DNA of 15,180 nucleotides from Coemansia sp. RSA 1804. Lineage: Eukaryota; Kickxellomycota; Kickxellomycetes; Kickxellales; Kickxellaceae. The position numbers and the translations under genes were made by a program. The stretch covers positions 1 to 15,180 of the forward strand of contig JANBTH010000535.1 of assembly GCA_027578815.1 (NCBI GenBank), given 5' to 3'. The notes beneath the pieces were generated by a model. It ran no database searches and had not been told where the DNA came from. It saw only the letters and a list, made by a program, of their open reading frames with translations. Shown here in pieces: positions 7,365-13,605 of this stretch. Numbering within the stretch: position 1 is the first letter of the stretch; each line of letters starts with the position of its first letter.

Positions 7365-8558
7365 ATGTTCTTGTCGACAGTAGGAGGACTACGACGCTAT
7401 GCGGCATGGCGGTCTCTTGCCAGACCTCAGAGACTGGGAACGCCAGTCTACCAACCGTTCGGTCTGCGGCGACAGTATTCGACGGAAGAAAAAAGTGCGC
7501 CGCTTGAAAAGACAGAGAAGGCGGAGAGTCCGGCAGAGAGCGACCAAAGGCCTGAAAACGGCGGTAAGAAGGAGCGGCCCCCGGGGACGTATGCGATCTG
7601 GGCCATGGAAGCCGTGGGCGCAACAGCAGCTTTCGTCTACTACCTGCACCTGTACACCGATCTCCTCAAGCCCGAGGTCAAGGAGCGTCTGACACCCGAA
7701 AAGTACACTCCGTTGACGCTGGTTGCCAAAGAGCGCCTAACCCACGATACCGCACGGTTTCGGTTCCGCGTGAACCGTCCGCGGTTCGATGGCGACCAGG
7801 AGAAGCTGGTAGACAGCGTGGTGGAGCAGGGCGTGTGGGCTGTAGATGTCAAGGACCATGCTGTGCAGACATTCAGAACATACACGCCTGTAGCCTACCA
7901 TGTATCCGAATCCGTCGATGAGGACACGGGCGCGCGTCATGGACACATGGATCTGGTCGTCAAGCGTTATCCGAGCGGCAGCGTGTCGCGGTTCTTGCAC
8001 GACACGCGTGTGGGCGACCAGGTGGAGATGCGTGGCCCGATCCTCTCGTGGCCCTTTGGCAACAAGAATAAGAGCTACAGATCTATCTACATGATTGCTG
8101 GCGGCACAGGAATAGCTCCCATGTACCAGCTGATTGAGCGGCACCTTGCCAGCAGCGGTAGTTGTGGTAATTCTGCCAATAACGGCCCAACCGCCACCGA
8201 GCTGAGGCTCCTGTACGGCTCGCAGTCCGAGAGCGATATCCTTTACCGCCGGGAACTGGATGCCTTGTCCAGAGCTCACCCGGACCGCCTCAAGATCCGG
8301 TACCTTGTGGATCGCGCTCCGTCGTCCCCTCCCGCTGCCGCCGAAGAATCCTCGCTGCTGATCGGCCGTCCTGATCTGAAAACCATCAGACAGTTCACTG
8401 ACGGCTTTGACAAGAACACCGATATCGTTCTTGTCTGCGGCCCCGACCCGATGCTTGCTTCCGTGAGTGGCGTGCGTCCGATCAATGCTGGCCAGGGTCC
8501 GCTGGCTGGATCCCTGAGGGAGCTTGGGTTCTCCGCCTCCTCTGTTTACAAGTTCTAG
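7365..8558 (+). CDS. mitochondrial NADH-cytochrome b5 reductase-family flavoprotein (MCR1/CYC2-like)
   Basis: 397 residues. Residues 1-38 form an Arg-rich presequence ending in R-R-Q-Y-S, which fits the matrix protease R-3 cleavage pattern between Y38 and S39. A disordered charged stretch (40-73) precedes a single membrane helix at about 75-98. The ferredoxin-reductase core follows: FAD-binding R-T-Y-T-P (171-175) and G-S-V-S-R-F-L (205-211), NAD(P)H-binding G-G-T-G-I-A-P-M-Y-Q (246-255), and C-G-P-D-P-M (358-363), ending in G-F-x-x-x-x-V-Y-K-F. The C-terminal third (S-G-x-x-P-I-N-A-G-Q-G-P-L-A-G) closely follows MCR1, which passes electrons from NADH at the outer/intermembrane face. The segment before R-T-Y-T-P is longer than in MCR1 and recalls CYC2, the inner-membrane FAD reductase used in cytochrome c haem attachment. 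I cannot choose between these two roles. Confidence 0.85.
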   Translation: MFLSTVGGLRRYAAWRSLARPQRLGTPVYQPFGLRRQYSTEEKSAPLEKTEKAESPAESDQRPENGGKKERPPGTYAIWAMEAVGATAAFVYYLHLYTDLLKPEVKERLTPEKYTPLTLVAKERLTHDTARFRFRVNRPRFDGDQEKLVDSVVEQGVWAVDVKDHAVQTFRTYTPVAYHVSESVDEDTGARHGHMDLVVKRYPSGSVSRFLHDTRVGDQVEMRGPILSWPFGNKNKSYRSIYMIAGGTGIAPMYQLIERHLASSGSCGNSANNGPTATELRLLYGSQSESDILYRRELDALSRAHPDRLKIRYLVDRAPSSPPAAAEESSLLIGRPDLKTIRQFTDGFDKNTDIVLVCGPDPMLASVSGVRPINAGQGPLAGSLRELGFSASSVYKF

Positions 8559-8750
8559 ACAATCGACACAACACCCTGCAACTCCCAGCCCCATACTTTT
8601 TCCTGGAGATAGCTATTGTTTCTGGAGGGGGTTTTCCGCATCAGGAAAACAACTTGGAGATTTATATCGTTCAATGTGACAACTTAACGCCGTGTTTATC
8701 TTTCTCCTTTTTTTACTTTCCTTCTTCATCATCTATAGTCAGCTACGTTG

Positions 8751-11174
8751 ATGTCACAGCCCTTAACACGTTACTGCTTTGCGCTTTCCAAAAGCATACC
8801 CTCACAGATAAAGATGATCACAGAAGCACACAAGACGCCGCTTGCACTAAGCATAGCCACAGGAATAGACGAATCGGACCGAATAAAGCTAGCGGCTAAA
8901 CAAAAGGTGGCATGGCAGCATGCGCAACCGAGATACGTAAAGTACTCTGACTTTCTGACCCATGCGCTCAACCGCAGACAATGGGATCGCATCAATCTTG
9001 TGCTCAAGCGAATGGTGGTTGACTCTGTCAGATGGGGCATACCAACACGCGTTGCTCCCAGATTACTTGATAGGTGCATCGACGATTTGTTTTCTTTGCT
9101 AGTAGCGGATTCCAGACAGAACAGACTCTCTGTACCCGTTGCCACTACAGATCGGAATGCTCTTCTCGCCGCCGCCAGTCACTTGGCTGAGATTGCATGG
9201 CGCACAGATCAGGACACCTCCAATCTGTATCCCAAGTGGGAGCTCGTTGCATTGTTTGCTGCAGCCTTTGCTGAGGATGGTGCGGGTGGACAAAACACGG
9301 CTTATGTCCATGCTCTGCGTAATCTGGAGATTGCCATCTGCGCCGGAAACTGCGCAACTGTTCGCCAAACGCTTGTAGACGTGCTGAATTCGTCTTATTT
9401 GACTCCCCGTCTACTTTCTGATATATTTGCCGCATGTCAGATTGCCGGGGATGTTAGAACTGACGTCTTGCTGACTACCGATCTTGTTGCCGCCTTTTAT
9501 CTGGCGCTGCAGCGACCAGATCAGTTGGGTTCTGCTAATTTGCATGAAATGGCTGAAAAGGTCAACCACGGCTTGCTTGAAGGTCACAGCTTCATTACTA
9601 GAACACTTTCTGGGAATGCTAATAGTCGGAGTTCTGCAAACACTGCCAGAGCCGCTGTGGCACTAATCCACTTGCTGCTAACCCGGCCGCATCGAGAGAA
9701 ACAAATATCTGGGATTCTCGCTCATCTTGACAGACTGTCTGCCATGGCCCGCTGGCCTATGGGCGCCCTTGCCCATTCTGTTAGACTGCTGGTTGATGTC
9801 GGTGAACTAAAGGAGGCGCAGGATCTTGTGCTATCTGTTGGAAATGGCAATATTAAAGCGTTTATGCAGACGCTACAAAACACAGGAATGCTTGGTGTCA
9901 ATCATCCAGTTTTACGGCTGTTGGTTGAAGAAGTGCTAGCAATTCAACTGCATATCCACAAAACACGCATCTCGGAGCTATCTACCAGCAGACAGAGACA
10001 TGGAAAGCTAGCCTTAAAATCAACTCTACCAATGGCGCCATTCTCTATTTCCAAAGGACTCTTGCACTTGGAAAGCGGAGACAGTTTCAATGAAGTATTC
10101 AGGCAGTATTACACCAGCATCAGAAATGCTCTCGAGTCTGCAGGGCCACGGATATCTGTGGTCAAAATAATTGCAGACCTGATATCCGAGGCAAGCAACT
10201 GGATGCTCCGCTTAAACTCAACAGGTCCGCTTCTCTGGCTCACAGAGGCTTTGGCACCTCAATTTAATAACCTCAGCACAAATGACACATCTCAAATACT
10301 GCTCGAGTTTACACGTGCTCTCTGCAGTTTTAAAATGCCTGATATTACTCAACTGGACAGTGCATTAGGAAAAGAGCCCCATTTTGGCTGTGCGAGTGCA
10401 ATGAGGGGATTCACAGGCACACGCAATGTTATTCTCAGGGAGTACCTGCGTCATGGCATTGAGCCACCTCCAGAAGCACTGGCAGTATTTGCACACCATA
10501 TGAGGATAAGCGGCGAGCACGAGAGAGCGCAAGACTTTGCAGCAGCCATCATGCCCCAGATGTTTCCGCAGCTGACTGGAGAACAAAGTGCTGGCAAACA
10601 GGCTGTCCGCGCATACTACGAGTGGATGCTTTATTCCTGCCGAAACCGCGGCCGCAAACTGCTTCAGCTCTTTTCGCATCTGATGGGCCACCATGGCGTC
10701 GACAGCATAGGATTTAAGATTAAGCTGGTTGAGCTGACCATTTGTCTTTTCCTACATCACAAACACTTTCATGGAATGGGATTTTACCAGCTAGAGCGCG
10801 TATTTGTCAGGTATGTTGACCGCCCATGGTTTCCAACCAAATACGTCAATTCTGTGCGACTGAGATTCTGGGCGCTGCACATGTTTCTGCGTCAGAAACA
10901 GTATATTCCAAACCTACGGATTCGTCCATATCAGTTTTGCACCACTCGCAGCAATGGCGTGTATAGAATGGAAATAACTGCTATTCCGTCAAAGGCCAAA
11001 ATAAAGGCCCAAGGTATTAACTTTGCACCCTGTCCAATTGTTGAGGAAGACGTCGACACTGCAATTAGTATATTTATGAAGCCCCGCCGGCCCAAAGATA
11101 GCAAACCCAAAAAATACTCTGTAGAATCCGTAACAGAGAAGTACTCTAGGCTGGTGTCTGCCAATATGAACTAG
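8751..11174 (+). CDS. large helical protein, possibly a mitochondrial helical-repeat factor
   Basis: 807 residues from ATG 8751, one exon. A TTG three bases earlier is in frame but not a likely start. The ATG at 8751 has a poor context (TTG-ATG); M22 (8814) has A at -3 and is an alternative. The first 35 residues hold Arg/Lys and Ser but no acid before E25, as in a mitochondrial presequence. The body is nearly all predicted helix, with short pairs such as Y-S-D-F-L-T-H-A-L-N-R-R-Q-W (65-78) and E-A-L-A-V-F-A-H-H-M-R-I-S-G-E (about 580-594) that recall degenerate PPR or TPR units. I could not fix a repeat register. The C terminus (about 755-800) is basic and Lys/Pro-rich, and may bind RNA or rRNA. 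A role in mitochondrial RNA metabolism or translation is an inference from composition only. AATAAA follows 11 bases after the stop. Confidence 0.7.
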   Translation: MSQPLTRYCFALSKSIPSQIKMITEAHKTPLALSIATGIDESDRIKLAAKQKVAWQHAQPRYVKYSDFLTHALNRRQWDRINLVLKRMVVDSVRWGIPTRVAPRLLDRCIDDLFSLLVADSRQNRLSVPVATTDRNALLAAASHLAEIAWRTDQDTSNLYPKWELVALFAAAFAEDGAGGQNTAYVHALRNLEIAICAGNCATVRQTLVDVLNSSYLTPRLLSDIFAACQIAGDVRTDVLLTTDLVAAFYLALQRPDQLGSANLHEMAEKVNHGLLEGHSFITRTLSGNANSRSSANTARAAVALIHLLLTRPHREKQISGILAHLDRLSAMARWPMGALAHSVRLLVDVGELKEAQDLVLSVGNGNIKAFMQTLQNTGMLGVNHPVLRLLVEEVLAIQLHIHKTRISELSTSRQRHGKLALKSTLPMAPFSISKGLLHLESGDSFNEVFRQYYTSIRNALESAGPRISVVKIIADLISEASNWMLRLNSTGPLLWLTEALAPQFNNLSTNDTSQILLEFTRALCSFKMPDITQLDSALGKEPHFGCASAMRGFTGTRNVILREYLRHGIEPPPEALAVFAHHMRISGEHERAQDFAAAIMPQMFPQLTGEQSAGKQAVRAYYEWMLYSCRNRGRKLLQLFSHLMGHHGVDSIGFKIKLVELTICLFLHHKHFHGMGFYQLERVFVRYVDRPWFPTKYVNSVRLRFWALHMFLRQKQYIPNLRIRPYQFCTTRSNGVYRMEITAIPSKAKIKAQGINFAPCPIVEEDVDTAISIFMKPRRPKDSKPKKYSVESVTEKYSRLVSANMN

Positions 11175-11184
11175 CTTAGTTTCT

Positions 11185-11190
11185 AATAAA
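11185..11190 (+). terminator. poly(A) signal of the helical-protein gene
   Basis: AATAAA begins 11 bases after the TAG at 11172-11174, implying a very short 3' UTR. Confidence 0.5.
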
Positions 11191-11341
11191 ATATGCGTGG
11201 CTCCTTCTTTTGTGCGTGACAACTGCTGTTACATCTGAATTTTCACATCAAATTATACTTGTTAAACCTGAACCGGTTCTATTAACTGAAATCCTACACT
11301 TGTGTATCCAAAATAAGAGAACTTTGTGTAAACTTTTTATT

Positions 11342-11400
11342 TTGGCTATGCGCAAATGTAGATTATGAGCTGAAGACAGACCCTACATTCGCACAACCAA
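11342..11400. repeat. imperfect hairpin in intergenic DNA
   Basis: AATGTAG (11355-11361) pairs with CTACATT (11383-11389), then TGCG (11349-11352) with CGCA (11390-11393) past a two-base bulge, and TTGG (11342-11345) with CCAA (11397-11400) past a small internal loop. This gives about 16 base pairs with a 21-base loop. It may be a structured RNA element, a leftover inverted repeat, or chance in AT-rich DNA. Confidence 0.35.
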
Positions 11401-11774
11401 TGGGGCAATATTTTATTAAAATTAAATATATTTGAATAGTATTATTAACACTCCATGAAAGCAGGTTACATTATTACATAAAGTTTTTTAATCACAAATT
11501 AAGATTCAAGTAGCAATTAAATCGAGCAATTGCCTTGTGTGTTTAAAGCGGAAATTCAGTTCTAGACAGAAATGGAAATGCTCTAAAAAGAAATAGCAAT
11601 TTGATTTTGAAAAATAGAATATGTGCATTGATATGTAAATGGAAATTTAATAATGAATCTGCTAGGCAAGCTTTTATTAAAATGAAATATCAATATTTGC
11701 TGAATGGATGTCCCAGTCAAGGCTACAGCCATTGATGCTTTCACTTTGCATTCTACAAGTCTTTTTAGTAGGAC

Positions 11775-11782
11775 TATATAAA
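11775..11782 (+). promoter_or_regulatory. TATA box candidate for the 63-residue gene
   Basis: TATATAAA lies 110 bases before the ATG at 11892, a plausible spacing for a TATA promoter with a leader of about 60-80 bases. Confidence 0.4.
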
Positions 11783-11891
11783 CTAAAAGTTATTTTCCGT
11801 TGCAAATCTACTGTCTCTACGTTAGTATTTTGCACACAATTATTCATTCGATATTGAAACTAAAGATATACTCTAGGAAAACACTGTAGCA

Positions 11892-12083
11892 ATGTCCTCA
11901 AACCAATCAGGTCAAAACAATAAGAAGCTATTACACCCTCACAATAAAAAGGCTGCAAAAGTTGCAAAGAAAAACGAGGGGTTGTTTGGGGTTGGCTTAA
12001 CTGATGAGCAGTTGAGACAGCAGCAAATTGATGCTCGCAGTAATTTTTTGCCAGCGAGGAATCAAAATAAGAAAAGCAAATGA
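11892..12083 (+). CDS. 63-residue basic protein with LFG-x-x-L motif
   Basis: One exon, G at -3 of the start. The N-terminal half is polar and lysine-rich (K-K-L-L-H-P-H-N-K-K-A-A-K-V-A-K-K). Residues 31-52 read L-F-G-V-G-L-T-D-E-Q-L-R-Q-Q-Q-I-D-A-R-S-N-F and align without gaps to residues 26-47 of the protein at 5072: L-F-G-x-x-L-[ST]-x-E-[EQ]-[LM]-[KR]-x-Q-x-x-D-[SA]-x-x-x-F. The tail is basic (K-K-S-K). The likeness to a second gene in the window, in the same order relative to a lysine-rich segment, is the main reason to believe this short frame is real. A TATA box lies upstream, and an AATAAA overlaps the stop codon. Function unknown; its size and charge would suit a ribosome- or nucleic-acid-bound protein. 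Confidence 0.6.
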   Translation: MSSNQSGQNNKKLLHPHNKKAAKVAKKNEGLFGVGLTDEQLRQQQIDARSNFLPARNQNKKSK

Positions 12084-12088
12084 ATAAA
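12083..12088 (+). terminator. poly(A) signal overlapping the stop of the 63-residue gene
   Basis: AATAAA begins at the last base of the TGA stop. A similar short 3' UTR is seen for the gene ending at 11174. Confidence 0.4.
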
Positions 12089-12475
12089 TATAAAATATTG
12101 GTAGTCTATTACAATGGAATAGCAAAGACTATGTGGTGACAACAAACAATTGTGTTTAATACTAAATATTGCACTAGGTTTTAAACTAAACGGCAAGTTT
12201 TAATGTTAATAAAAGTTTGTAGCTAGTAAATGTTTTACATTAAACAAACTGACAATTATTACGTAAAATGGGAATTGGGCAAAAAACATTAATTGCCATT
12301 TTATTAAAAAAACTTCATTTCAGTATTTAAGTATTAGAAGGTTTTCTACACTTTATGTGTATTTCCTAGTTTATTAATAACTGCAAATGTATGAACAAAA
12401 AAGAAGTAAATTTATATTATGCCTATATTTTTCTTAGCTGTGAACCTTCCGTACTCAAATACCATAGCTGCATGA
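12089..12475. other. AT-rich convergent intergenic tract
   Basis: Lies between two convergent small genes. It contains TTTATT at 12370-12375 (AATAAA on the minus strand), about 100 bases after the stop of the minus-strand 73-residue gene. Nothing else was recognised. Confidence 0.4.
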
Positions 12476-12697
12476 TCACTTTTCCTCCACTGGATAAATA
12501 ATGTAATAGGTGCACTCAGCATTTGATTTTTTATTATCCTTGCGAATTTCAAACTTTTGCTTCTTGTAATATTGCTTGGCATTTGTTTTAATATCGTCAT
12601 AAACACTTGCCCAACTACCTATTGGGTAGTCAACAGCTTGCGTTATCGAGGGCTTGTCCTTGGGAAGCTTGGTATATTTAAAAACAGCTTTTTCCAT
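12476..12697 (-). CDS. 73-residue small protein, weak FAR1-type likeness
   Basis: The start has a strong eukaryotic context (ACCAAA-ATG-G), and the translation has a balanced, soluble composition rather than the biased look of read-through AT-rich DNA. Residues 1-18 are basic (M-E-K-A-V-F-K-Y-T-K-L-P-K-D-K-P). Residues 26-60 (G-S-W-A-S-V-Y-D-D-I, then A-K-Q-Y-Y-K-K-Q-K-F-E-I-R-K-D) follow the helix-strand pattern that opens FAR1/WRKY-GCM1-type zinc-finger domains of MULE transposases and their domesticated relatives. The metal ligands that should follow are mostly missing (one Cys near 62), so it would be a truncated or exapted form. This is a pattern impression, not a firm family call. A poly(A) signal lies on the minus strand at 12375-12370. 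Confidence 0.5.
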   Translation of the reverse strand: MEKAVFKYTKLPKDKPSITQAVDYPIGSWASVYDDIKTNAKQYYKKQKFEIRKDNKKSNAECTYYIIYPVEEK

Positions 12698-13316
12698 TTT
12701 GGTTAATCTATTGTAGTATTAAGTGCTACGGTGTTGGATATTCAGTAAAGTGGTCTATATTGCTATGGAATAAGCTGGTCAATTAGAGCGTGTAGCGAAT
12801 GGTACAGAAATTATGTCCAAGAGTTTTTCAGGGAGCAGGTAATGGCGATATTTATATGATTTTCAAATACGTTTTTACTGCGGATATGCTGGCCGGACTG
12901 GCCGCAAATGCATATTGCATTAAAATTTTGCGGATAAAGCTTGTCTTTTTACTAAGACGCAATAAAACATGACCATTTAATTTTGTTCTTGTGCCCCCCT
13001 TGTCTTGTCTTTGTTGTTAAGAAATTGAAAATTTTTGTTAATGTTTGGAACTTTGTTTCTTTTAACAACTAGTGGCATCATATACTATATTTTCATTCCT
13101 TGTGGCAATCAGTAAAAAGTTTAGGCGTGTTTTTTCAAGTATCCTTTGTTTTGTGTTGTAAATTTCATTATTATTCATGTGGCCAGATGCCAGATGTTTC
13201 CAGGATGCCAACAGTGCTATGACGTTTTGCTTTTCTGTGCTTGCAATTATTTGTAACATACAAGTCATAGTTCAGCTGACTAGTTACTCTCCGCTCCCAT
13301 GAAAAACACGTGTATT
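12698..13316. other. AT-rich intergenic tract
   Basis: This is the upstream region of the 73-residue gene and the downstream flank of the disordered-protein gene. A small patch at 12879-12940 repeats GCGGATA twice around a GC-rich GGCC-N5-GGCC dyad and an ATGCAT-like palindrome. A CACGTG E-box sits at 13307-13312. No gene, tRNA or mobile element was seen. Confidence 0.4.
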
Positions 13317-13605
13317 TTTATTTAACAACAAAAACATCTAACGTGCTTTGAAAAATAAATATAACAAAAGGCACGCCGCAGAACAAGAGCCACGCAAAGT
13401 CATCAAGCGCGAAGGACAAAAGGGGGTAAGGGAAGAAACCCAAAAGCAAGGAGCAATACCCGCCAACACCCACCATTTCCACAAAACGCATTGCAGTGTC
13501 GTAAAGTAAAGATTGCTAACCAGACAAAGAAAAGGAGAATGAGGAAGTAGACGAAAGAAAGATCCAACGGAGAAAACAAAACAATAACAAAATATAAGGG
13601 AAAAA
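13317..13605 (-). terminator. 3' UTR and poly(A) signal of the disordered-protein gene
   Basis: TTTATT at 13317-13322 reads AATAAA on the minus strand, about 285 bases after the stop. The stretch between is purine-rich on the given strand, hence pyrimidine-rich in the message, and more GC-rich than the gap beyond, as expected for a transcribed 3' UTR. Confidence 0.45.

Larger units (their letters stand above)
11191..11891. other. AT-rich intergenic tract with promoter of the 63-residue gene
   Basis: No open frame of note on either strand. It holds an imperfect hairpin (listed separately) and a TATATAAA at 11775-11782, 110 bases before the ATG at 11892, which is a good candidate TATA box. Confidence 0.4.

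Noticed and set aside
7737..8594. 285-codon minus-strand frame opposite the reductase
   Set aside because: The plus-strand frame carries all flavin and nucleotide motifs; the antisense product shows no family features.
12412..12606. 64-codon minus-strand frame overlapping the 73-residue gene
   Set aside because: It has no good start context and overlaps the better-supported frame; no convincing splice sites join the two.
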